Below are positions 1-10,200 of a stretch of DNA of 64,000 nucleotides, piece by piece. The stretch lies in NCBI RefSeq assembly GCF_018137965.1, contig NZ_CP073100.1, forward strand, positions 1,240,001-1,304,000, in the 5' to 3' direction. A program made the position numbers and the translations under genes. Source of the stretch: Luteolibacter ambystomatis (GTDB lineage Bacteria; Verrucomicrobiota; Verrucomicrobiia; Verrucomicrobiales; Akkermansiaceae). The notes below the pieces were generated by a model. The model was given only the letters and a program-made list of their open reading frames with translations. It made no database searches and had not been told where the DNA came from. The number at the start of each line of letters is the position of its first letter. Positions within the stretch are counted from its first letter, which is position 1.

Positions 1-517
1 GCGAACGGATTCACCGCACGCGAACGCGTTCCGCGAGTTCCTTGCCATCGAGTCCACCGAGACCGCTCCGCTTTACATCGGTGATGCGGAAGTGCTGCTT
101 TCCAACCTCAAGGGCTACGAGGATCGCATGAAGACGGTCAACGCCAATGGCAGCGAGCTCGCCGCGTGGTTGGCTGCTCATCCCGCCGTGGAAACCGTGT
201 GGCATCCATCGCTGGGGGATACCACGAACTATGACGCCGTGAAGGCAAAAGGCGGTGGTTACGGCGGCCTTCTGTCCTTCGTGCTCAAGAACCAGAAGCG
301 GACGCCGAAGGTTTTCGACAGCCTCAGGGTTTGCAAGGGCCCCAGCTTCGGCACCCTCTTCACGCTGGCCTGCCCCTACACGTTGCTCGCACACTACCAT
401 GAGCTGGAGTGGACCGAGGACTGTGGCGTCCCGGCGAACCTGCTGCGTGTCTCCGCCGGCCTCGAGTCGTTCGAGACCATACGCACAGCCTTCGAGGAAG
501 CGCTTGAGCACGCCTGA
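1..517 (+). CDS. Cys/Met metabolism PLP-dependent enzyme, C-terminal part
   Basis: The gene enters from the left edge, so its start and PLP-lysine are missing. The visible 171 residues are the C-terminal domain of the cystathionine gamma-synthase / O-acetylhomoserine sulfhydrylase family. The family pattern is seen in 'HPAVETVWHPSL', a glycine-rich stretch before 'LLSFVLKN', and the late segment 'NLLRVSAGLES' followed by a short helix before the stop. The family performs gamma-replacement or gamma-elimination on homoserine esters or cystathionine in the cytoplasm; the exact substrate cannot be told from this fragment. It reads as core chromosome and ends about 70 bases before the tRNA fragment that marks the accessory boundary. 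Confidence 0.85.
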   Translation, partial: RTDSPHANAFREFLAIESTETAPLYIGDAEVLLSNLKGYEDRMKTVNANGSELAAWLAAHPAVETVWHPSLGDTTNYDAVKAKGGGYGGLLSFVLKNQKRTPKVFDSLRVCKGPSFGTLFTLACPYTLLAHYHELEWTEDCGVPANLLRVSAGLESFETIRTAFEEALEHA

Positions 518-585
518 ACTACCAGTGCATGCCGCGCTTTCTTCGCTCTTGATTCCCACCACTGGAATCATGAGTCTTTTCCCAA

Positions 586-974
<389 letters not shown>

Positions 975-3900
975 ATGGAAAGCCCTCTGCAAAAGCACAA
1001 TCCCCTTAAGTTCTGGGAACTGAACGAGACGCATTTCGAGGAGCTATGCCGTGACATTTGGGAGAAGGAGCCTGAGATCCGGCGGGCGGAGCGGCACGGT
1101 AAGCCGCGCGGCCAGAAGCAGCGAGGCGTTGACATCCTCGCTCGGAGGACCGACGGGAAGTGGAGTCTCGGCTCATGCAAAAACTACGTTGAATTCGGAG
1201 TCGATGACTTTGACGACGCTGTTGAGGAGTTCTGGAAGTATCGACACGCTTGGAAGCGCCGTGGTGCAATAGCGTTTGTCGTATTCATTGGCTGCTCCAA
1301 GGGCGACGTGAAGCTTCAAGCCCAGTATCTTAGCCACGTTCAGGATTTCGCGAGTGAAGGCTTGGACCTTGAACTGTGGGACAATCGGGATTTGACTGAC
1401 GCCTTACGAAGGCATCCGGATGTCGGCCGGAAGCATTTCAATTCAAGAATCCAAGCCGACCTCTATGGCTCGAATGCCGAGCCGGTGGTTTTCAACTCTG
1501 CAAAGGGTAGCGGCGACTTAGCTATCTCTGGAGGGTTACAGGAGAAGCTCATTCTCGAATTCACCGCCGCGGTGGAAGACGAGATTCCTGATTTGAGGGC
1601 AAAGGCGCGGCGCGGGGAATGGCGGAAGGCGTTGGAGCTCGTCGAGAAGCGTATCCAATCGGCAACGTGGCAAATGCTCAGCGATGAGACCCGCAGCAAG
1701 GTGCTAAAGCTATCTGCCGGCTTGCATCTCGACGCCAAGAACGATTTGGCAGGAGCGAAGATCCGTCTGAAACTGGCAAAAGAAGCAGACCCGAAAGGCG
1801 ACTTCCAAGTATTGGAAGGAGTCATTGCCTTGAGAGAAGACGATACCGAGGCGGCTCTGAGGATCTTGGCCGTTCCTCAGACAACCGATGCCTGGAGCAT
1901 CAGATTGTCGATCCTCATCAACCTCGGCCGTTCTCAGGAGGTTCTTGACCTCATGAAAGCGCCGACCTTCAGGCCGTCTGGGGGAACCTACCGGGTCGCT
2001 GGATTGGCATCTGTAGTGATGGGGGACTTTGAGCAAGCTCGTGAGTTCTCGGCGCTTGCGCTCCAAGCTGATCCCGAGGGGTTTTACATCCGGCTACTGG
2101 CAGCAAGCCTCAAGTATCTGGAGGCTGTGCTGCCGAGCTTCAAAGAAGCTCGCTTTCTTGGCTGGCCGATTCCGCCTAAGTGGGAGTTTGTCCTCTCCGA
2201 CGAGAAATCGATGCGGGCTTTGGAAGAAGCCGAAACTGAATTTACTGCCTTGTTGGGGATCGTTGAGGATGGCCATGACGATCGGAGAGATCTGGAAGCT
2301 TGGAGACTTGGCTGTCTGGCCAACCATCCAGCTCGTCAGGAGGATGCGTCTATTTATGCGCGGGCACTGCTAGCGTCCAATCCCTGTCATTTGCCTGCGC
2401 TTGCTTGGTGTTTGGACCGTGGGCTGCCTTTCGATCGGGCTCAGTCAGGAAGTGCTCTCGAAGCAATGGTCAGAACCCAGCCAAGCGCAGAGCTAGTTCA
2501 AACTCTGGTAAACCTACGGGTGCTGGAAGGTGACTTTAAGGAGGGTGCCGAGCTTCTGGACTTGCATCGGATACTCTTTGAGCAGGACTCCTTCAAATCG
2601 GTTTGGCGTCATTTGAGGATTCAAGTGGCGGCGATACTCGGTGAATCGACTGAGGAAGCGGCTCTCATTGAGGATGAGCCCGATCCCATCGCGCGGGCCC
2701 AGCTCAAATACCTGGTTGAGCGTGTCAATGGAGCAAAGTCCGGCGTGTGGGCCAATTTTCCAGGGGCTGCATTTTCGCTCTTTGAGGCGACAAACGATCC
2801 CAAGTATCTTTTCGAGGCCTGCGAAACCGCGCTAGTTGCGGGAGATGCTGGTTTCGCTGCAGCTCATGCGGAAAGGCTTGTAGAAGAGCTTCGCTCACCC
2901 GGAAGCCTGCTCGTTGCTTCACATTCCTTGTTCAGTGCAGGGCAATTCAAGGCGGCCTTGGAGCTGCTTTCCCGCTATAATCACCTGATCGGAGAGGGAG
3001 AAATTGGCGATCGCCTTCAGCGGGTAAAGACGATGAGCCTCCTTAATAGGGGCGATCTCCAAAGTGCCATTGGCACAGCGAAGGAGCTTCTTCACAAAAG
3101 CGGTACATTCGACTCCAAGTGGATGCTATTCGCAACACAGGTAGAGGCCGCCGATTTTCATGGTGGCGCCGAGACGGCTCGCTCGTTGGTAGGAGATCCC
3201 GAGGTCACGAGTGGGCATCTAATCAACATCGCCCACGCCATGTGGATGACCGATCCACCTTTGGCTTCGCAGGCGTATGACAAGGCGATCGAGAAGGGCA
3301 TTCCTGACCGCTTCTTGGCGATTGCAGCCTCGCTAGGCTACCGGCTGGGGAAGGACAAAGTTGCAAGCCCTCTTCTGCAAAAGATGCTTTCTGAGGCGGG
3401 AAAGCCGGGCTCGTCTCTAACTGTCTTGCGGGCGGATGAGGTGCAGAAGATGGACAGAGAGAAGTTCGACACCGCTGACCGCTTTCTGACCGCGTACAAG
3501 AATGGTGAAATTCCACTTCATGTGGCGTATTCGGAAGTGGGCTCGGCTGTGATTCAGCGTTGGCTGGGCAACGATAGGGATGTTCGAGATCTGGATGCGC
3601 CGTGCGGGCTGATACGAAGTGGTGTTCACTCGGTGCGCAAATACGAGATCGGCGCTGGCGAACTTTTCATGGATGTCAGCGCCCTTATGGTCGCGGATCA
3701 AATCGGGGTCCTCGGCCTCGTCGAGTCGACGATGGGCCCGATTCTTGTATCCCAAACTTCAGTCACCACCCTTCGCGAACTCGCTACCGCGCTCGCTTCA
3801 AGTCATCCTCGGTTGGATGAAGGCAGTCGGCAAGTTGCTGCTCTTGTTCAGGAACAGCGCGTAGCCATCTTCGAAGCCAGCCAATTTGACGTTCCAAGGT

Positions 3901-6900
3901 CCGAGAAAGAAAAGATAGATGACGATCGACCTGCTGAGCGTGTTTGGATCTGTATGCGGAATGGCCAGAATGGAACCTTTGCCACTTCACGCCCAGCCAG
4001 CGGACTGACTCTTTTCGTGGATAGCTTTGTTCTCTTGGTCCGAGACAAGTCTCCGCGGATTGGCGATTCAGTTGCGACGGGTGTGGAACCGACTGTTCTA
4101 GAGGAAGGGCATGCTAGGGCTCCGGCTGATGGAGAACTGATCTACTTGGAAAAGGGGGTAGTAGAATTGCTAGCGACCGAAGGTGTCTTGGCCGAGGCCT
4201 CTGTTAGATTTCGACTACGGATCGAGAAGCAAGAGCATCAGAGAATTGTCTCAAAGAATGTGGAGAATGGCCTGAGAGCGAGAAACGCTCAGAAAGCTAT
4301 TCACCTCTTCGAACACGTTAGCCGGGGTATCGAACAAGGAGTGCTTCGCGTTGTGCAGCGGGATGAAGCAATTTCCGGGACGGCGGCTGAATTCAATGAT
4401 TCGTGCGGATTGGGACTATACGACATGGGCATTGCTGCGTCCCAGGGATGCAAGTTCGTCTGGTGCGACGACCGTTTCGTTACGTCGTTTGCAAATTACG
4501 AGACGGCTTCGGTGGCCGGCGTCTCCGAAATCCTCGATCTATTGCGTAGGAGGCTGGTGCTATCGAAGGAGGAGTATTTTCGGGCGATTCTTCGGCTTCG
4601 CGAGCTGGACTTCAGGTATATTCCCACCTCGGAGGAGGAGATTATCTGGGCCTTGAGAACAGCTAAGGTTGAAAAGGGAAGGGTTCGCGAAGGTCCTGAA
4701 CTGAAAGCGCTGCGGCGAAGCCTTGCAGCATGTACTTTGGACGCTCCTTCACTGAAGCCCCCAGAAGGTGTTTCCGTCGGCGGACCAACGATGGAGTTCC
4801 AATGGATTGCCGATAGCTATCAAGCCACGACCGGCGCGATTGCGGAGCTATGGGAGGATGAAAGTATCCCGGATGAGGAACTGCTAGCAAAGAGTGACTA
4901 CCTGCTCGGGGAATTCGTTTGGCCTCTCCTCGCGCCAATCGAGTTGGCGGACAGGGTTCCGAATAGCCAATTCAGGAAAGATGCGATTGCTTCGGCGGCG
5001 GCAAGTCTCTTTGCACGAGGCTTGGGCTTGGATTCTCAGAGAGAGAAACTTGGCTCGCGAGATCACAGAAGAGCGCGGTTCAACGACTGGGTGGCGTCCC
5101 GATTGCTTGATCCCATAACCGCTGTGGAGCCTGAGGTGATCCAAGCTGTTGCAAAAATCGAGGCGGGAGCGTTAGAGGGCCAGCAGGTGTCCATGGGAGG
5201 TGAGGAAGAGGAGGCTATGAAGAGATTTCTGCTTCGAACGATTCTGGATCTTCCTGATGTAGTGAAGCAGGAGATCCAATTTGGTCAGGAATTCAAAGCA
5301 TGGCTCAAGTTGCTGCCCGGAACGGTGCACATGACCGTATGGGGAGCGGAGTTTGATGCTGGAGAGTTTTGGAACGCAGTAGCTGAGGCGGCCCGGTCGG
5401 GGCAGGGAAGCGTTCAGGAGCAAAATGGCGATCGGATAGCTGTGTTGTCGCGTATCGAAGGTCGCAAGCCCTGGAAGCGATTGAGGTTTGCGCTCGATGG
5501 TCGTCCGCCGAGGGGCTCATTTCGTAATGAGGGAATGCCGGTGGCGTTGTTGCCGAGGGATCAGGCCAGGAAGTATTTGGAACGCCGGCCTGATTGGTTC
5601 GATGTAGATGCAAAGGAGCGCACGCGAAGGATTCGACGGATCACAGCTGAACGAAATGTTGGCGACCGCGTGGCCAAATTCCTCGATCATCGGGAAAGTT
5701 CGCTGGAGGTGCTCTATTCGGAGCTTCGCAAAGCCCTTAAGGGGAGGTCCGCGGTTACTACCGAGGATTGTATTCCCCGGTCGCTGGAAGCCCTCGGCAA
5801 TCACCTGCGCATTTCACGACGTGAACTTGAGACTGGTCAGGTGGATCTCGATCAATGTGCTGCACGATTGGTCGACGACGTCGGTCTACCAAGGGCTATT
5901 CAGAGCTTTATCCAGCTACCGGTTCCGTTGCCCAGAATTCTGATCGAGAGATTCAAGAGCTGTGTCGCAATGAATCGGAAGGCGGTGCTGGTTAGGATCC
6001 TACGGACCACGAGAAGTCCTCTGGGGCTTATCCAGGCTGTGAAGCTTTTTGCCATGGCCGGGGAGAAGGAGGAAGAATTGATGGCGAAGGCAGAGGCCTT
6101 AGTAGCCCGAGCACTGAAGGAAGAAGCGAGCCTTGCGAGTTGGAAGTTCTTTCACTCCGTCCTCACCTGGGCATTTGCCATGCTGGGTGCGGTCGATCGC
6201 TTCCAGGGAGTGGATGATCGACTGAGACTCATTTTCGCATGGTTGCATGCGGGCCGCGTGTCCGATGCGTTCCTCTCGGTTGGGTCTTTGGATCTCAAGA
6301 GATGTGAGGGAGCGTTTCTGAACGACGCGCGGTTGTTTGGGCTCGAAATCGGAGGTTGGAACGAACTGGTCTGGGAGGATTGCATGCATCCACGCTTTGC
6401 AGGGAGGTGCTCGATTCTGGTGCCTGCCTTGGCGTCGGCTTTGGATGGCTTGAGTCATGCAGCCCAAGAGAGACTCCGGGTTGACGAGATTTTCGGGATC
6501 GGGAAGGAGAGGGGTGATGACACGTCGATTACCGACCTCTTCAAGATCACCTCTAACCAGAGGAACCGTTGGAACTCATTTCTTGGCGGCGATGGGTGTC
6601 TCGACTTTCGAATTGCGTTGGGGCAACAGTTCTCGCCTGCATTTGGGATTACCGACCCAGCGCAGACTGTTTTCGATGTGCTCGAAAGTTTGGAGACTGA
6701 TCCGAAGCAGCCGGATGCATGGGCGATTTTCTATATGCTGTTGGGCGACATGCCAATGGGCCCGGAGGTTGAACAGAGACTAAGCGACCTCGTTTTGTCC
6801 CAGGACTTCGATGAGATCGTGGAACAGATTCCCGGCCCTGGACTGGGTGCCATAATGTTCGCAGCGAATCGCACACGGCTATGGTCTGATCCGCTGCTTG

Positions 6901-7202
6901 TTGCAAGGGTAGAGGGAATAGTGGCGAAGTATCAGCGGCGACTCATGGAGGAATCGATCTCCAAACCGCCTCCAGTGGATGCTGTCAACGTGGTATCCTA
7001 TTTTTTGGGGATGGCGGTTGTTCCTGGAGACGAGTCGGCGACGTATAGCCGGTTCTTCGACTACCTCGCCGCCATGGTCCGTGCGTGGCCCCAGAGCGCG
7101 GCAATCTTTGACAATGTCTTTTGGGGCTGGCCGAATAAATGGCCGATCCGCCGTCAGAACGGCTATTGGAATTTCGCCCTGACCAAGCGAGCGGCAAAGT
7201 AA
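975..7202 (+). CDS. Giant REase-like / TPR / PIN-like multidomain protein (2075 aa)
   Basis: Residues 1-130 look like a restriction-endonuclease fold of the Mrr type: an early 'FEELCRDIW' helix, then 'GVDILARR' with Asp53 and 'GSCKNY' with Lys69 as the likely D...xCK core. Roughly residues 195-880 are alpha-helical TPR-like repeats. A second nuclease-like module follows: 'MDVSALMV' (Asp900) through 'VWCDDRF' (Asp1165-Asp1166) has PIN-domain spacing. The remaining 900 residues are helical and I do not recognise them. The likely role is a cytoplasmic conflict protein with a DNA-targeting head, a sensing or scaffold middle and an RNA-targeting module. It stands alone at the island edge, convergent with the next gene. 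Domain names are inferred; the catalytic residues are only those positioned as expected. Confidence 0.6.
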   Translation: MESPLQKHNPLKFWELNETHFEELCRDIWEKEPEIRRAERHGKPRGQKQRGVDILARRTDGKWSLGSCKNYVEFGVDDFDDAVEEFWKYRHAWKRRGAIAFVVFIGCSKGDVKLQAQYLSHVQDFASEGLDLELWDNRDLTDALRRHPDVGRKHFNSRIQADLYGSNAEPVVFNSAKGSGDLAISGGLQEKLILEFTAAVEDEIPDLRAKARRGEWRKALELVEKRIQSATWQMLSDETRSKVLKLSAGLHLDAKNDLAGAKIRLKLAKEADPKGDFQVLEGVIALREDDTEAALRILAVPQTTDAWSIRLSILINLGRSQEVLDLMKAPTFRPSGGTYRVAGLASVVMGDFEQAREFSALALQADPEGFYIRLLAASLKYLEAVLPSFKEARFLGWPIPPKWEFVLSDEKSMRALEEAETEFTALLGIVEDGHDDRRDLEAWRLGCLANHPARQEDASIYARALLASNPCHLPALAWCLDRGLPFDRAQSGSALEAMVRTQPSAELVQTLVNLRVLEGDFKEGAELLDLHRILFEQDSFKSVWRHLRIQVAAILGESTEEAALIEDEPDPIARAQLKYLVERVNGAKSGVWANFPGAAFSLFEATNDPKYLFEACETALVAGDAGFAAAHAERLVEELRSPGSLLVASHSLFSAGQFKAALELLSRYNHLIGEGEIGDRLQRVKTMSLLNRGDLQSAIGTAKELLHKSGTFDSKWMLFATQVEAADFHGGAETARSLVGDPEVTSGHLINIAHAMWMTDPPLASQAYDKAIEKGIPDRFLAIAASLGYRLGKDKVASPLLQKMLSEAGKPGSSLTVLRADEVQKMDREKFDTADRFLTAYKNGEIPLHVAYSEVGSAVIQRWLGNDRDVRDLDAPCGLIRSGVHSVRKYEIGAGELFMDVSALMVADQIGVLGLVESTMGPILVSQTSVTTLRELATALASSHPRLDEGSRQVAALVQEQRVAIFEASQFDVPRSEKEKIDDDRPAERVWICMRNGQNGTFATSRPASGLTLFVDSFVLLVRDKSPRIGDSVATGVEPTVLEEGHARAPADGELIYLEKGVVELLATEGVLAEASVRFRLRIEKQEHQRIVSKNVENGLRARNAQKAIHLFEHVSRGIEQGVLRVVQRDEAISGTAAEFNDSCGLGLYDMGIAASQGCKFVWCDDRFVTSFANYETASVAGVSEILDLLRRRLVLSKEEYFRAILRLRELDFRYIPTSEEEIIWALRTAKVEKGRVREGPELKALRRSLAACTLDAPSLKPPEGVSVGGPTMEFQWIADSYQATTGAIAELWEDESIPDEELLAKSDYLLGEFVWPLLAPIELADRVPNSQFRKDAIASAAASLFARGLGLDSQREKLGSRDHRRARFNDWVASRLLDPITAVEPEVIQAVAKIEAGALEGQQVSMGGEEEEAMKRFLLRTILDLPDVVKQEIQFGQEFKAWLKLLPGTVHMTVWGAEFDAGEFWNAVAEAARSGQGSVQEQNGDRIAVLSRIEGRKPWKRLRFALDGRPPRGSFRNEGMPVALLPRDQARKYLERRPDWFDVDAKERTRRIRRITAERNVGDRVAKFLDHRESSLEVLYSELRKALKGRSAVTTEDCIPRSLEALGNHLRISRRELETGQVDLDQCAARLVDDVGLPRAIQSFIQLPVPLPRILIERFKSCVAMNRKAVLVRILRTTRSPLGLIQAVKLFAMAGEKEEELMAKAEALVARALKEEASLASWKFFHSVLTWAFAMLGAVDRFQGVDDRLRLIFAWLHAGRVSDAFLSVGSLDLKRCEGAFLNDARLFGLEIGGWNELVWEDCMHPRFAGRCSILVPALASALDGLSHAAQERLRVDEIFGIGKERGDDTSITDLFKITSNQRNRWNSFLGGDGCLDFRIALGQQFSPAFGITDPAQTVFDVLESLETDPKQPDAWAIFYMLLGDMPMGPEVEQRLSDLVLSQDFDEIVEQIPGPGLGAIMFAANRTRLWSDPLLVARVEGIVAKYQRRLMEESISKPPPVDAVNVVSYFLGMAVVPGDESATYSRFFDYLAAMVRAWPQSAAIFDNVFWGWPNKWPIRRQNGYWNFALTKRAAK

Positions 7203-7277
7203 GAGCGGCCCGCGGTGAGCTAGGGACGACGGTTCCGGAAGGCAGCAGAGGCAAGAACGAAGAAATCAGCAAGCAGC

Positions 7278-10200
7278 TCATCGCCGGCCTCTTGCTCGAC
7301 CGTCTTCCTTAACCGCCTGCGAAAGGTAGTCTTTGCTCACACGTTGGAGGATTCTCCGGGTGCGGGGCCATTTCTTGCAGAGATCAGCGAACCCACGAAA
7401 TCGCTCTGCAAGTTTTCGTTCTTGGTTTCCCCCCTCGTAAAGATCTTTGCTGTAAGAACGGCGAAGGTTATGAATGCCTATTTCCAAACCGCGATCGACG
7501 CGATCTGCCCGAATTTCTTCGAGCACTGTTCTCACTGCTTCGTGGGGAATCGCGGAGTCTTCACCAAGTGGAGATTTGGCGAACAGCTGGCCGATATGCG
7601 AGTCACAGACGCGTAGCAACTTTGCTTCGGTAGCAATGCGTCGGGATTCGATCACCCATGCTGAAAGTGCCTTCTCATCGATTTGATTCCCCGAAAGACT
7701 TCCGGGGATAAGGGACCAATTATCTAACAGCTGATAGACGTTTCGCGCTGTTAGCCTTTGAATTTCGGACGGTTCTGGGCGCGGCTCTGGAGTTTCGCCA
7801 CTTGCCAGAAAGGGTGCCTCCCCTTCCTCATCGTCCGCCATTTCGTGCTCGGGAACGTCATCGAGCGGAAAATACAGCTTAGCAAGGGTTTCAACAAAAT
7901 ACGCGGGCTCCGTAGAGAGGCGGCGTTCGAGCGCAACAGGAGAGAACGAGCGCCGGTCCAAAAGCGAGAGAAAGGCGAATTCCCAATTGGCAACTTCCTC
8001 TAGACCGAGTTGGTCAACATTGCCCTCAAGTAACTTGATGCTCTCTTGAAGTCTATAGGCATCCATGGTGCCTCGAGCTTCCGATCCTGAAGCAAGAATA
8101 CCCGATAGCGCGGCCAAGATCGGAGCGGAGATCTTGTTCTTCGTGACAGCATCGCAACTCATAACGAAATGAAGCGCGTCCCACTCTCGGCCGGACTTCA
8201 CAAGCTTCTCACACCCGTAAGTGGCTTCTTCTTCAGTGAGGTCGCTACTTCCCCAAGCGTACACTTGGGCCCAATACTCTGCTCCCACTGCTTCGCCTCT
8301 ATTCTCGACCCACGTCCAGCTGGATTGATCTATGGGCGTCGCTAGTGCAAGAAGAGCTTGCTGCTGAGGAGTCCAGCTTTCCGTCGGCAATTGGCGCGCC
8401 CACTCTGATCCATTCTGAGAAACCCTTTGTGCTAAATAATTGCGGGCGCCTTTAACCACCTTCGGGTCTTCGTCCGTTAACCATTTGGGAATTACCTCCG
8501 TCAAACAAACATCGCCTAGCTCACATGCCATCGCCCAACCCAGTCCAAAAGGGTCCTCCACCGATTTCAACACTTCGACTATGCCCTCAGTCCCCGACTG
8601 GTCGAAAAGGTTTCTTAGTGCTGCCATCCGTTGGACGAGAAGCTGCTGCCTCTGCTCCTCGTAGGGCAGAGAATCGTCAGAGTAGTCTAGTGCATCTTCC
8701 CCAAAAAGGGGCCCAAGAAGAACAATAGGATCCTTCACCGACAACTCCGTCAAAGTCTGTTTCCACTTCGCAATCTCCTCAGGCGAAAATTGCCATTCGC
8801 CTTCCTCAAAGCGGGTTTGATCGGAGATGAACGAATTTAGTTTCTTCCACCACACCTTCCTCTCGTTCGTGGAGGTCCCCTTGTGCAAATGGTCTTGCAG
8901 TCTACCGAGAATCTTTTGGTAAAGGGGCCTCGAGATAAAATAAATTGAACCAATAATCTCAAAGAGCGAAAGCCACTTCTCGTCGCTTCCTTCGGCTCCC
9001 TCGATGAGCAGATCAACTACCCCAGATGCAAATTCCAGGAGATCGTCTTTCGTTAGATCCTCCTCGATCACAGCAGCCCAATTTCGATAGATGGGTTTTG
9101 TGCTCGGCCACATCACCACCCGCCCCGAGCGAGGAACGAGTTTCTTAAGGAGCGTCCACGTTGACGCGGGGAAGCGCTGTTGAAGTGTTCTCAACACGCC
9201 AAGCCGAGTTCCTACGTCAGTGATGCTCTGGCTCCTTCGGCAAAAAAAAAGACCTGTCACACTTTCTATCGGTCTGTTTGCCCAGGTGCCTCCGGGATCA
9301 AGTTCCGATAGTCTCGTTATAATCGCAGCAACGCGTTCAAAGTTGTCAGGCGCCCAAGCCGCTGCCTCTAAGGCCCAAAGAAGCCCGGAATGATGGGCCC
9401 TTCCGTAAATCCCGCTAGTCTCTTGGCGAATCAGCTCGGCAAGCTGAGGGTCAGCGGAATCCAAATCCGACTCTATTGCCGTCAAGAACTCGTCAGGCGC
9501 TGCTTCCATCAACAGTCGCAGCTCATTCGAAAGCGAGGCCCAACGCATCCAGCTCGCGCCAGCGGGCAATACCGAGGCTACGACATCCGAGGCCAGTCTC
9601 TGATAATCGTAACCTAGGTCTTCACCGAGCTCATTCTGCCTCGAGGCACAAACGGCTAGGATCTGCGCCACACCTTTGCGTAGATGCCCGGAATATTTCC
9701 GGGCTTTGCCCTTCAAGGACGCCATCGGACGATCTTCAGGGGCTAACGTGAGGGCTGGGTCATCGTCGGTTAGAATAGCTATTGTTTCAGTTTGGAATCG
9801 GCTAAGCAACTTAGGGCTCCACAGCCGGTGGAGAAACTGCCAAGCGTCCAAGGACGATTGGAAACGCCAATATCGAGGATTTTGGCCCCGGCCAGAAATG
9901 ATGAGTGAGATTGGTGGATCGTCAGACTCTATGCTCCACCTATTCGCTTCTTCGCGAAGGCTGGAGTAGCTTCGGCCCGAGATTGTGACCAAAGCCTCCA
10001 AATCATTTTCTCGCTCATCTTCCCATGCTCCAGCCAACAGGAGTGAAGCCAGAATCTCGCTCTTTGCCCACGCTGGCTCTGCAGTAACTTGGTGCTTTGA
10101 GCGAATCCTGCGAAGAATGGTGAACATTCCACCTGAGTCGCGGGCAATTCTCTGCGCCTCGATGCGATGAACACCACCGGCTTCAAGCGATTGAACAAGA

